A stretch of 36,390 bases of DNA from the NCBI GenBank assembly GCA_964369685.1, contig CAYJFB010000025.1, positions 1 to 36,390 on the forward strand. The letters run 5' to 3'. The notes beneath the pieces were generated by a model. That model saw only the letters and a list, made by a program, of their open reading frames with translations, did not search any database and was not told the DNA's origin. The position numbers were made by a program, and so were the translations under genes. The stretch is from Avidesulfovibrio sp964369685 (GTDB lineage Bacteria > Desulfobacterota > Desulfovibrionia > Desulfovibrionales > Desulfovibrionaceae). Below are positions 16,383 through 24,711 of the stretch, in pieces. Positions within the stretch are counted from its first letter, which is position 1, and every line of letters starts with the position of its first letter.

Positions 16383-17075
16383 ATGCTTGAAACCGTAAGC
16401 ACGCCTTTCCTTGTTATTTTTGAAGCGCTTCCTTATATTCTTGAAGGCAGCCTCGTAACCATGATTACGGTGCTTGGCGCGTTGACATTAGGGTTGCTTT
16501 TGGGAGTACCGATGGCTGTGTGTCAAGTATACGGTTCTTTCTGGGCACGGCGTGCGCTTGATGTGTATGTGTGGTTTTTTCGCGGTATGCCGATTTTGCT
16601 GTTGCTTTTTCTTTTTTATTTCGGCCTGTTTGAGCTGTTGGGATTCAATCTTTCTACAATCACCGCTTCTTGCTTGGTGCTCGGCATGGCCAGTGCCGCG
16701 TATCAATCACAAATTTTTCGCGGTTCCATAGAAAACCTTCCGTCAGGGCAAATGCGTGCTGCGTTGGCGCTTGGGATGAGTAAACCTGCCGGCATCATAA
16801 ATATCGTTCTGCCACAAGCCATACGTCTTTCTATTCCCGGTTGGTCAAACGAATTTTCCATTTTACTTAAAGATTCTGCGTTGTGTTTTGTCCTTGGTAC
16901 TCCGGAAATTATGGCGCGTACCCACTTTGTGGCTTCACGTACCTATGAACATTTGCCACTCTATTTGACTGCAGGAGTGATTTATTTTTTGATCACCCTG
17001 CTCGGCGTGACACTGTTGCGTAAACTCGAAAATGCGGTGCGTATCCCCGGCTATGCCACAGAAAACGCTTTTTAA
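16383..17075 (+). CDS. Amino acid ABC transporter permease
   Basis: A 230-residue inner-membrane permease with five helices. It begins LETVSTPFLVIFEALPYILEGSLVTMITVLG, then has the family's WFFRGMPILLLLFLFYFGLFELLG and the EAA loop LPSGQMRAALALGMSKPAGIINIVLPQAIRLSIPGWSNE that contacts the ATPase. It ends LRKLENAVRIPGY, the same ending as the fourth operon gene, so the two permeases are paralogues that probably pair in one complex. The ATG at 16383 is preferred over an earlier in-frame ATG at 16308, which falls inside the intercistronic hairpin. Confidence 0.9.
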   Translation: MLETVSTPFLVIFEALPYILEGSLVTMITVLGALTLGLLLGVPMAVCQVYGSFWARRALDVYVWFFRGMPILLLLFLFYFGLFELLGFNLSTITASCLVLGMASAAYQSQIFRGSIENLPSGQMRAALALGMSKPAGIINIVLPQAIRLSIPGWSNEFSILLKDSALCFVLGTPEIMARTHFVASRTYEHLPLYLTAGVIYFLITLLGVTLLRKLENAVRIPGYATENAF

Positions 17076-17114
17076 GACTCTTTTTGTTTTTCATACAACA
17101 TATTTGGAATATAT

Positions 17115-17954
17115 ATGAAAAAAAATAAAACACCGGTGCTTTCGGCGCGGCATGTGTGTAAACAGCTTGGCGGCAAAACGATCCTTGATGACGTTTCCAT
17201 TGACGTATGCAGCGGTGAATTGAAAGTTTTGATTGGCCCATCAGGCGCAGGAAAAAGCACTTTTTTACAGTGTTTGAATTTTTTATTACCACCGGACAGC
17301 GGTACGGTCAGTCTTGAAAGTGTTGAGATCAACCCCAAAAGCACTCGTGCGTTGTATGCTTTACGCCAACAGGTTGGAATGATTTTTCAAGATTTCAATC
17401 TCTTTGATCACCTCTCAGCCGAAGACAATGTGGCGATTGCTTTACGAAAAGTGGCCGGTTTGTCCAAAGCCGATGCCTCGGAACGTGCTCGGGCAGAGCT
17501 TGATCGCGTTGGCTTGAGCAAACGCGCACACCTGTATCCTGCACAGCTCTCGGGTGGCCAAAAACAACGGGTGGCCATTGCGCGTGCGGTTGCCATGGAT
17601 CCAAAAGTTTTGTTGCTTGACGAACCCACCTCGGCACTTGATCCTGAATTGGTCGGCGAAGTGTTGGCTGTCATTCGTAATCTTGCCGACGCAGGCATGA
17701 CCATGGTCATGGCAACACACCAAATGGATTTTGCACAAGCGCTTGCCACAGAATTATTGTTTATGGAACAAGGACGCATTATAGAACAAGGCGTGCCCTC
17801 AACACTCTTGGCTCCCGGATCGGGAACCCGCACTGCAGACTTTTTTACACGTCTTTCTGACGGCTTGGGCGTGGCTGCCGAAGAGATCTTTGAATCCGAC
17901 CTGCCTGTCGAGCAAGACCTTGTTGTCGGACGTGACAATACCTCGGGAGTATAG
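17115..17954 (+). CDS. Amino acid ABC transporter ATPase
   Basis: The cytosolic ATPase that drives the importer, 279 residues. Walker A is GPSGAGKST (residues 41-49), the Q loop is MIFQDFNLFDHLSAEDNV, the signature is LSGGQKQRVAIARA, Walker B is VLLLDEPTSALDPEL and the switch histidine is in MATHQMDFA. This is a GlnQ/HisP-type protein. The C-terminal tail of about 35 residues (LGVAAEEIFESDLPVEQDLVVG) is longer than in GlnQ. The ATG at 17115 follows a GGAA site. It is third in the operon, 39 nt after the first permease. Confidence 0.95.
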   Translation: MKKNKTPVLSARHVCKQLGGKTILDDVSIDVCSGELKVLIGPSGAGKSTFLQCLNFLLPPDSGTVSLESVEINPKSTRALYALRQQVGMIFQDFNLFDHLSAEDNVAIALRKVAGLSKADASERARAELDRVGLSKRAHLYPAQLSGGQKQRVAIARAVAMDPKVLLLDEPTSALDPELVGEVLAVIRNLADAGMTMVMATHQMDFAQALATELLFMEQGRIIEQGVPSTLLAPGSGTRTADFFTRLSDGLGVAAEEIFESDLPVEQDLVVGRDNTSGV

Positions 17955-17956
17955 CC

Positions 17957-18637
17957 GTGGATTGGCTTGATACCACCTTTCTTTTGCAACAGGTTTTGCC
18001 TGCACTCAACAAAGGTTTGCTTGTTTCTTTGGCTTTGATTGTGCCTTCGGCAACGATTGGTTTTCTTTTTGGCGTTTGTCTTGGTGTTGTGCGTGTTTTT
18101 GGAACACGTCGGATACGCTTTGTCGGCGATGTGTTTTCGACGATGTTTCGTGGTGTACCGTTGGTTGTGCAACTGATGATTTTGTATTTTGGTTTACCCA
18201 ATATCGGCATCTATTTTGAACCCTATACGGCGGCTGTTTTGGGTTTTATCTTGTGTACGGGTGCGTATCAGTCCGAATACGTGCGCGGTGCTTTACTGTC
18301 TATCAAACAAGGACAGTTGCGTGCTGCTGCGGCTCTTGGTTTTACCAAATTGCAAACCGTTTTTTGGATTGTGATTCCTCAGGCCGCCAGACGCGCACTG
18401 CCCGGTTGCGGTAACGAAATCATCTACCTGATCAAATATTCTTCACTGGCGTATGTGATCACCTGTATCGAGTTGACAGGAGAAGCCAAAATCCTTGTCT
18501 CACGCACCTTTCAACCGACAGAAGTCTATCTTGTTGCAGGGATCTACTATTTACTCCTTGTTTCTGCGGCAACATGGTTGTTGCGTAAACTTGAAAAAAG
18601 ATTTGCCATCCCCGGCTTTGGCTTTGATAACAAATAA
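17957..18637 (+). CDS. Second amino acid ABC transporter permease
   Basis: A 226-residue inner-membrane permease, partner of the first permease in this operon. It uses GTG at 17957, two bases after the ATPase stop, with GGAG inside the end of that gene, so it is translationally coupled. It has FRGVPLVVQLMILYFGLP, then GAYQSEYVRGALLSIKQGQLRAAAALGFTKLQTVFWIVIPQAARRALPG as the ATPase-docking loop, and ends with LRKLEKRFAIPGFG. The two permeases plus one ATPase dimer and the binding protein give a complete importer. Confidence 0.9.
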   Translation: MDWLDTTFLLQQVLPALNKGLLVSLALIVPSATIGFLFGVCLGVVRVFGTRRIRFVGDVFSTMFRGVPLVVQLMILYFGLPNIGIYFEPYTAAVLGFILCTGAYQSEYVRGALLSIKQGQLRAAAALGFTKLQTVFWIVIPQAARRALPGCGNEIIYLIKYSSLAYVITCIELTGEAKILVSRTFQPTEVYLVAGIYYLLLVSAATWLLRKLEKRFAIPGFGFDNK

Positions 18638-18714
18638 GCTTTTTACTCAAGCCTATTGTACACGTTCTGTACCGCTGTAAAGACCACACCCTACGCTCCA
18701 TAAAAGGTATACCC

Positions 18715-20520
18715 ATGCCCACACAACATCACATTCGTAATTTTAGTATCATCGCACACATCGACCACGGTAAGTCAACCCTCGCCGATCGTATTCTGGA
18801 ACAAACACACCTCGTCTCTGATCGCGAAAAGCGTGACCAATATCTCGATAAAATGGACTTGGAGCGCGAACGCGGTATCACCATCAAAGCACAAACCGTA
18901 CGCATTCCATATACCTCGACGAACGGACAAGAATACATTCTCAATCTTATCGATACCCCGGGGCACGTTGACTTTAACTATGAAGTGTCACGTTCTTTGG
19001 CAGCCTGCGACGGTGCGTTGCTGGTTGTGGACGCCACCCAAGGCGTTGAAGCTCAGACCTTGGCTAACGTCTACTTGGCACTTGATCACAACCACGAGAT
19101 CATTCCCGTGCTCAACAAAATCGATTTGCCCAGTGCCGATGTGGATCGTGTTAAACAAGATATAGAAGAAGCGATTGGTTTGGATTGTTCCGAGGCGTTG
19201 CCTGTCAGTGCGAAGACCGGTCTTGGTGTGGATGCGGTACTTGAAGCGATTGTACAACGTTTACCCGGCCCCGAAGGCGATCCCGAAGCGCCGTTGAAAG
19301 CTTTAATTTTTGATTCGTGGTATGATTCCTATCAGGGTGTTGTGGTGCTTTTCCGTATTATTGACGGTAGATTAAAAAAGGGCGATCGCGTTCGTTTATT
19401 TTCTACAGGTGCCAACTATGAAGTCATTCGCCTCGGTGTGTTTTCGCCTGAAATCAAAGATATGCCCGAACTCGCCGCGGGTGAAGTCGGCTTTTTGTGT
19501 GCCAACATCAAAGAACTTGGTGACGCCAAAGTCGGTGATACCGTTACCTTGGATGCCACACCATGCGCGGAAGCGGTGCCCGGTTTTAAAGAAGTGCAAC
19601 CTGTTGTGTTTTGTGGTTTATACCCGTCAGACGCAAGTGACTATGAACCGCTCAAAGCGGCTCTGGAAAAATTGCAACTGAACGACGCCGCGTTTTCTTG
19701 GGAACCTGAAACCTCTCAGGCCTTGGGGTTTGGTTTTCGTTGTGGTTTTCTTGGCTTGTTACATATGGAAATCATTCAAGAACGCTTGGAACGCGAGTTT
19801 CAAGTAGAACTGATTGCCACGGCACCGTCGGTCATTTATCGCGTAGAAACGTCAGACGGCAAAACGACAGACATCGATAATCCCTCAAAACTGCCCGATC
19901 CTGCACGGATCGAAAAACTGTATGAACCGTATGTGCGCATCGAAATTCATGTACCCAATGAATTTGTTGGCAATGTGATGAAATTGTGCGAAGAAAAGCG
20001 CGGTTTACAGAAGAATATGAGTTACATCACCACCACTCGCGTAGTGATCACCTATGAATTGCCTTTTGCCGAGATTGTTTATGACTTTTTTGACCGCCTC
20101 AAATCGGCGACACGCGGTTACGCGTCGATGGATTATGAAGTGATCGACTATCGTGTTTCAAATTTGTGCAAACTCGATATCATGCTGAACGGCGAACCCG
20201 TGGATGCCTTGGCTGTTATTGTTCATCGCGATAAAGCGTATTACTACGGTCGTGCCTTGGCGTTGAAGCTCAAACGCACCATTCCGCGTCAGCTGTTTGA
20301 AGTGGCGATTCAGGCTGCCATCGGTCAAAAGGTTATTGCTCGTGAAACGGTTTCTGCCATGCGTAAAAATGTGACCGCAAAATGTTACGGCGGCGACATC
20401 ACCCGTAAACGGAAATTGCTTGAAAAACAAAAAGAAGGCAAACGACGTATGAAACGCATGGGCAATGTGGAATTGCCGCAAGAAGCGTTTCTTGCCGCCT
20501 TGCAAGTCGGCGACGAGTAG
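18715..20520 (+). CDS. lepA: Elongation factor 4 (LepA)
   Basis: A ribosome-associated translational GTPase, 601 residues, full length, cytosolic or membrane-associated, active in initiation or back-translocation under stress. The GTPase motifs are intact: AHIDHGKST (G1), RERGITIK (G2), DTPGHVDF (G3), NKIDLPSAD (G4) and SAKTG (G5). The LepA-specific C-terminal domain is present, with YGGDITRKRKLLEKQKEGK and MKRMGNVELPQEAFLAAL. The ATG at 18715 follows AAAAGG. It lies 77 nt after the permease operon and has two mutually exclusive hairpins after its stop. Confidence 0.97.
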   Translation: MPTQHHIRNFSIIAHIDHGKSTLADRILEQTHLVSDREKRDQYLDKMDLERERGITIKAQTVRIPYTSTNGQEYILNLIDTPGHVDFNYEVSRSLAACDGALLVVDATQGVEAQTLANVYLALDHNHEIIPVLNKIDLPSADVDRVKQDIEEAIGLDCSEALPVSAKTGLGVDAVLEAIVQRLPGPEGDPEAPLKALIFDSWYDSYQGVVVLFRIIDGRLKKGDRVRLFSTGANYEVIRLGVFSPEIKDMPELAAGEVGFLCANIKELGDAKVGDTVTLDATPCAEAVPGFKEVQPVVFCGLYPSDASDYEPLKAALEKLQLNDAAFSWEPETSQALGFGFRCGFLGLLHMEIIQERLEREFQVELIATAPSVIYRVETSDGKTTDIDNPSKLPDPARIEKLYEPYVRIEIHVPNEFVGNVMKLCEEKRGLQKNMSYITTTRVVITYELPFAEIVYDFFDRLKSATRGYASMDYEVIDYRVSNLCKLDIMLNGEPVDALAVIVHRDKAYYYGRALALKLKRTIPRQLFEVAIQAAIGQKVIARETVSAMRKNVTAKCYGGDITRKRKLLEKQKEGKRRMKRMGNVELPQEAFLAALQVGDE

Positions 20521-20531
20521 GTCTGTTCATT

Positions 20532-20569
20532 AAGGGGTTGTCTTTCGAGAGGGGGGAACCCTTTTTTTT
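20532..20569 (+). terminator. Intrinsic terminator after lepA, overlapped by a second hairpin
   Basis: AAGGGGTT at 20532-20539 pairs with AACCC just before a run of nine Ts (20562-20570), a standard terminator with one bulged base. The same AACCC is also the end of a stronger 17-bp stem, 20545-20561 with 20578-20594, so the two hairpins exclude each other. Confidence 0.55.
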
Positions 20570-20594
20570 TAACAATGGGGTTCCCCCCTCTTGA
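20545..20594 (+). repeat. 17-bp stem-loop between lepA and the first glycosyltransferase
   Basis: Arms 20545-20561 and 20578-20594 pair with one G-U position and enclose the T-run of the lepA terminator. It would act as an antiterminator form, or block the leader of the glycosyltransferase gene. Confidence 0.55.
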
Positions 20595-20637
20595 GCTCTC
20601 CCTCCTCCTGAAAAATATATTCTATACGAGATTCTTT

Positions 20638-20948
20638 ATGATCAGTGTTGTTATTCCTGTATATAATAAGTGGGAGTTAACGCGTGACTGCTTGGTCTCT
20701 TTAGCCCGAACGGGGCCTGAAGACATGGAAGTCATTGTCGTTGATAACGCATCAAGTGATAAAACGGCTCTGGCTTGTGAACCGACGGGTAAAGCGTTAT
20801 TTGGTGAACGTTTTCAGTATTTACGCCAAGAGGTAAACCGCAATTTTGCGGGTGCGTGTAATATCGGCGCGCGTGCAGCACAAGGTGAATGGTTGTTTTT
20901 ATTGAATAACGACACCTTACATGAGCCAAATTGGGCTGAACCGCTCAT
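20638..20948 (+). CDS. Family 2 glycosyltransferase A, 5' part, cut by assembly gap
   Basis: The first 103 codons of a GT-A fold glycosyltransferase. It has ISVVIPVYNKWELTRDCL, VIVVDNASSDKTALA and FLLNNDTLHEP, the nucleotide-sugar binding site with the metal-binding acid in NNDT. The ATG at 20638 has only a weak GAG upstream. The coding sequence is cut by 100 Ns. If the 55-nt duplicate and Ns are removed, the frame continues into the 3' part, giving 426 residues, close to the 422 of the downstream paralogue. About two dozen bases out of 311 differ from that paralogue. Confidence 0.85.
20894..20948 (+). repeat. 55-nt exact repeat, copy 1 (left edge of gap)
   Basis: Identical to 21049-21103 and 22404-22458. 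It ends exactly where the N gap begins, and where the two glycosyltransferase genes stop being identical. Confidence 0.95.
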
Positions 20949-21048
20949 NNNNNNNNNNNNNNNNNNNNNNNNNNNNNNNNNNNNNNNNNNNNNNNNNNNN
21001 NNNNNNNNNNNNNNNNNNNNNNNNNNNNNNNNNNNNNNNNNNNNNNNN
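20949..21048. other. Assembly gap, exactly 100 Ns
   Basis: A placeholder of conventional length. The same 55 nt stand on both sides, which points to a contig join in a repeat; the true distance is unknown and may be zero (overlapping ends) or hold further gene copies. Confidence 0.95.
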
Positions 21049-21103
21049 TGTTTTTATTGAATAACGACACCTTACATGAGCCAAATTGGGCTGAACCGCT
21101 CAT
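21049..21103 (+). repeat. 55-nt exact repeat, copy 2 (right edge of gap)
   Basis: The same 55 nt as 20894-20948; the next base is A here and C in the downstream gene, so this copy marks the branch between the two genes. Confidence 0.95.
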
Positions 21104-22073
21104 ACACGCTTTGCAAGAGGATCCGACACTTGGAGCTGTTGGCCCTTTACTCCTGTATCCTGAAGATAGGGATGGTGTTCGGCGTGTGCAGCATTTGGGG
21201 GTGATTACTACATTGAGTGAGCAGATTCGTCATCTCTATCATAAATTTCCTATAACACACCCTTTGATACAAAAACAACGATATTTTCAAATTATCACCG
21301 GTGCCGCTTTTTTATTATCAAGCACACTTTTTCAGCAACTTGGCGGATTTGATGAGTCCTATGTCAACGATCTTGAAGATGTTGATTTTTGTATACGTCT
21401 ACATCGAGCAGGCTATAGGATGAGTTGTATTCCAAGTGTGCGTATGGAGCACTTGTGTGGACAAAGCCGTGGGAAAAGCACTGCAAATCATCAAGAGAAT
21501 TTACAATATTTTAAAAAAAAATGGATATCACAGAACCCATTTTTAGTTAATGAAATAAGCTTGTTACAAGCTGATGGATACATATTGCATATATCACCTT
21601 GGCTAACCTTTTCTGTAGGGCTGTCTGTTGAAAAAGAACAGAAATTATTACGTACAATGCGAGAAGCAGAGAATGAAGATACACTCCGCAGAATGCTTTT
21701 AGAAGAACCCTATTGGATGGAAGGCTATAAACGTTTAGCGGCAATCTATGAACACAAGAACGCATTTGTGGATGCGATATTCTTTTTAAAATTGGCCGGG
21801 GAAATACAACCGGATCCGGAAATTTTTTGTTCTTTGCACAGATTGGCTTCTTGCTTGGGCTTAGACAATATAAACGTCCTCAGTGCTTTAAAAGATTATT
21901 GTCTTGAACCGCAAGAACGACTTCAGCGTCTGCGAGTGTATCGGCGCGAATTCAAACATGCCTTTCCTTCATTGGCAGAGGATGCCGACGCACTTCTTGC
22001 AACAGAAAGTCGTTTCTTTGCTGAGCAAGTGGAACCCTTGCGACAATATTTGTTGCAAACAGAAAACAAATAA
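21049..22073 (+). CDS. Family 2 glycosyltransferase A, 3' part, with TPR-like tail
   Basis: The continuation of the preceding fragment, with no start of its own. It resumes inside FLLNNDTLHEP and goes on through LGAVGPLLLYPED, ITGAAFLLSSTLFQQLGGFDESYVNDLEDVDFCIRLHRAGY, where EDVDF is the acceptor-site acidic motif, to CGQSRGKST. From about 21620 the protein changes to helical repeats (RRMLLEEPYWMEGYKRLAAIYEHKNAFVDAIFFLKLAGEIQPDPEIF), much like TPRs. The acceptor region differs strongly from the next gene, but 21705-21754 and 21900-22024 are identical to it. Likely role: adding a sugar to LPS, a surface polymer or a protein. Confidence 0.85.
21900..22024 (+). repeat. 125-nt exact repeat, copy 1 (3' end of glycosyltransferase A)
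   Basis: Identical to 23246-23370 in the second glycosyltransferase gene. It encodes the conserved C-terminal end, YCLEPQERLQRLRVYRRE and onward. Confidence 0.9.
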
Positions 22074-22147
22074 AACAAAAATGTTCTTTGCTTCATGATC
22101 AACATGTTGTTAAGTACATCATCTTGCCAATAAGTGAGGGCCTTTTT

Positions 22148-23416
22148 ATGATCAGTGTTGTTATTCCTGTATACAACAAGTGGGAATTGACGCGCGATTG
22201 CTTGACTTCATTGGCTCGAACAGGGCCTGAAGACATGGAAGTCATTGTTGTTGACAATGCATCAAGTGATAAAACGGCTCTGGCTTGTGAACCGACGGGT
22301 AACGTGTTGTTTGGTAAACGTTTTCAGTATTTGCGCCAAGAGGTAAACCGCAATTTTGCGGGTGCGTGTAACATCGGCGCGCGTGCAGCACAAGGTGAAT
22401 GGTTGTTTTTATTGAATAACGACACCTTACATGAGCCAAATTGGGCTGAACCGCTCATCCGGACCTTGCAAAACGAGCCGACACTCGGAGTTGTCGGCCC
22501 CTTACTGGTATACCCTGAAGATGCTGATGGCGTTCAACGTATACAGCATTTGGGTGTGGTTATGAGCCCAAGTTATAAGTTTTCGCACCTCTATCACCTC
22601 TTTCCTGCCACCCATCCTCTTGTCTATAAACAACGTCGCTTTCAAGTCATTACAGGTGCAGCGATGTTAATGCGTTCAGCACTCTATCATCGTGTTGGAG
22701 GAATGGATGAAAAATATATTAATGAATTTGAAGATATAGATTTCTGTGTTCGAGTGCATCAAGAAGCGTATCAAACAACGTGTAACCCACACGTTCGTAT
22801 GATGCATCTTTGTGGTCAAACCCGTGGAAGGGATACAAAACCGAGCATAAACGGTCAATATCTTTTTGAACAGTGCTCAAAAAAACTTGAAAAAAATAAA
22901 TATCGGCTTCTTCAAAAGGATGGATATAACTTATCTTTGTCTCCTTGGTTAACGTTTGATATTTTTTTGCCTGCTCCACGTGAACAAAAACTTCTTCGTC
23001 TCATGAAGAAAGAACAAAATGAAGAAGCTTTACGTCGGGCGCTTATACATGAACCCTATTGGATGGAAGGCTATAAACGTTTAGCGGCAATCTATGAACA
23101 AAAGAATGATTTTCTGAATGCTGTCTTTTTTTTACAACTGGCTGCTCAAATTCAACCGGATCCGGAAATTTTTTGTGCTTTGTATAGATTGTCGTGCAAA
23201 CAAGATGTGGAAAACATAGACGTCTTCAGTGCATTACAACATTACTGTCTTGAACCGCAAGAACGACTTCAGCGTCTGCGAGTGTATCGGCGCGAATTCA
23301 AACATGCCTTTCCTTCATTGGCAGAGGATGCCGACGCACTTCTTGCAACAGAAAGTCGTTTCTTTGCTGAAAAAGTTGCGCCTTTACGACAATTGATTCT
23401 TAACGCTACATCTTAA
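22148..23416 (+). CDS. Family 2 glycosyltransferase B with TPR-like tail
   Basis: A 422-residue glycosyltransferase, tandem paralogue of the previous gene. It has the GT-A core ISVVIPVYNKWELTRDCLTS, VIVVDNASSDKTALA and LLNNDTLHEP, the acceptor block GGMDEKYINEFEDIDFCVRVHQEAYQ and CGQTRGRDTK, then a hydrophilic segment and TPR-like helices (EALRRALIHEPYWMEGYKRL, AVFFLQLAAQIQPDPEIFCAL). The ATG at 22148 corresponds to the start of copy A. Head and tail are nearly identical to copy A while the middle is diverged, so acceptor or sugar preference may differ. It is 74 nt after copy A and 24 nt before the peptidase gene, likely one transcript. Confidence 0.9.
   Translation: MISVVIPVYNKWELTRDCLTSLARTGPEDMEVIVVDNASSDKTALACEPTGNVLFGKRFQYLRQEVNRNFAGACNIGARAAQGEWLFLLNNDTLHEPNWAEPLIRTLQNEPTLGVVGPLLVYPEDADGVQRIQHLGVVMSPSYKFSHLYHLFPATHPLVYKQRRFQVITGAAMLMRSALYHRVGGMDEKYINEFEDIDFCVRVHQEAYQTTCNPHVRMMHLCGQTRGRDTKPSINGQYLFEQCSKKLEKNKYRLLQKDGYNLSLSPWLTFDIFLPAPREQKLLRLMKKEQNEEALRRALIHEPYWMEGYKRLAAIYEQKNDFLNAVFFLQLAAQIQPDPEIFCALYRLSCKQDVENIDVFSALQHYCLEPQERLQRLRVYRREFKHAFPSLAEDADALLATESRFFAEKVAPLRQLILNATS
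22404..22458 (+). repeat. 55-nt exact repeat, copy 3 (inside glycosyltransferase B)
   Basis: The same 55 nt as the two gap-flanking copies. The identity with copy A extends leftwards to about 86 nt in total, starting near 22373. Confidence 0.9.
23246..23370 (+). repeat. 125-nt exact repeat, copy 2 (3' end of glycosyltransferase B)
   Basis: Identical to 21900-22024. A further 50-nt identical block is at 21705-21754 and 23051-23100, with diverged sequence between the blocks. Confidence 0.9.
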
Positions 23417-23440
23417 TATTTTTAGTCTCGGAGTGTTACA

Positions 23441-24574
23441 GTGCAGAAAGAAGAACGTCTTGTTGCCGAATTTTTAGAACTCATTCATATCGACAGCCCC
23501 TCAGGAAATGAAGCGCGTATCAGTGCTGTGTTGCAGGCAAAACTTCATGCGTTAGGCTTTGAAGACATCAGCGAAGACTGTGCAGGGAGTGCCATCGGCG
23601 GCACTGCAAACAATCTGTTTGCCTATTTGCCAGGCACCTCCCCCCATGCCGAAACATTACCGACAATCATGTTTAGCGCACATATGGACTGTGTGCCGCC
23701 TTGTCTTGGGATTGAAGGAACAATAAAAGATGGATTGATCACCTCAAAAGGTGATACCATATTGGGCGCTGATGACAAATCGGGTATCGCAGCGATTTTG
23801 GAAGGCATCCGCAGGATTCGTGAAAAAAATATTCCGCACTGTACCATTCAGGTCATTTTTACAGTCGCCGAAGAAACAGGCGTGAGCGGTTCTCGGCACA
23901 TGGATGTAAGCAAAATTCGGGCTGATTTTGGGTATGTTTTGGATTCCGGCGGTGTTCCCGGACAAATAGTCTATGCCGCACCGGGGATACACACCTTTAC
24001 AATAGGCATCAAAGGCAAAGCCGCTCATGCAGGCATTGCTCCCGAGACGGGTATCAATGCCATTGTTGTTGCGGCAAAAGCCCTTGCCCAATGCCCCCAA
24101 GGACGCATTGACCATGAAACAACAGCCAATATCGGCACAATACACGGCGGCACTGCCAATAATATTGTTGCAGATTACGCAGAGGTTGTCTGTGAAGCAC
24201 GCAGTCTGAATGCCGAATCATTAGAAAAGATTACAAAACAGATTGTCGATATCTTTGAGCAAAAGGCACAGGAACATCACGCAGAAGCAAATATTGAGGT
24301 TTACAGTAACTACGCTTCATACAAATTGAATCATGGATTGCCCGTCATTCGTCTGGCACAAAAAGCCGCTGAAGCAATCGGGTTGTCTGTGCATATCGAA
24401 ACCACAGGCGGGGGGAGTGACGCCAATCATTTCAACGCCTATGGTATACCTACCGTGCCCCTCGGGACAGGCATGTCGAACGTCCACACAACAGACGAAT
24501 ACATCACTGTCGAACACCTTGAACAAACCTGTCAGCTTGTTGTTTCATTGATAGAATGCGCTTCTACCGTATGA
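23441..24574 (+). CDS. PepT-like M20 zinc aminopeptidase
   Basis: A 377-residue cytosolic dinuclear zinc peptidase, probably a tripeptidase or related exopeptidase. Metal ligands are visible: the His and Asp of SAHMDCVPP, the Asp of ILGADDKSG, the EE pair in VAEETGVSGS, the Asp of YVLDSGG and the late His of GMSNVHTTDEYI. A dimerisation domain lies between, with GKAAHAGIAPETGINAI. The start is GTG at 23441, seven bases after GGAG. It lacks the long form of E. coli PepT (about 408) and resembles the shorter PepT-like group. It closes the lepA-glycosyltransferase stretch. Confidence 0.85.
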   Translation: MQKEERLVAEFLELIHIDSPSGNEARISAVLQAKLHALGFEDISEDCAGSAIGGTANNLFAYLPGTSPHAETLPTIMFSAHMDCVPPCLGIEGTIKDGLITSKGDTILGADDKSGIAAILEGIRRIREKNIPHCTIQVIFTVAEETGVSGSRHMDVSKIRADFGYVLDSGGVPGQIVYAAPGIHTFTIGIKGKAAHAGIAPETGINAIVVAAKALAQCPQGRIDHETTANIGTIHGGTANNIVADYAEVVCEARSLNAESLEKITKQIVDIFEQKAQEHHAEANIEVYSNYASYKLNHGLPVIRLAQKAAEAIGLSVHIETTGGGSDANHFNAYGIPTVPLGTGMSNVHTTDEYITVEHLEQTCQLVVSLIECASTV

Positions 24575-24613
24575 TCATCTTTTGAAGAAAAGCCTTTTGG
24601 AGAACACTCTTTG

Positions 24614-24674
24614 AGCCACTCTGCTCAAGTGAGACCGTATCTTGAAAATATGGCCTCACTTGAGAAGAGTGGCT
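24614..24674. terminator. Long hairpin between convergent genes
   Basis: Arms 24614-24633 and 24655-24674 pair over about 19 bp with a small internal bulge, and a 21-nt loop. It lies between the convergent peptidase and ugd genes and probably ends transcription from both sides, although neither side has a strong T-run. Confidence 0.65.
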
Positions 24675-24711
24675 GACGCTCTATAAAAAAGGTATTTGTA
24701 GCCGTTTTACT

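Noticed and set aside
20949..21048. Frameshift or premature end of the first glycosyltransferase as a true pseudogene
   Set aside because: The break is only the N gap; both sides are intact coding sequence that rejoins in frame when the duplicated 55 nt are removed.
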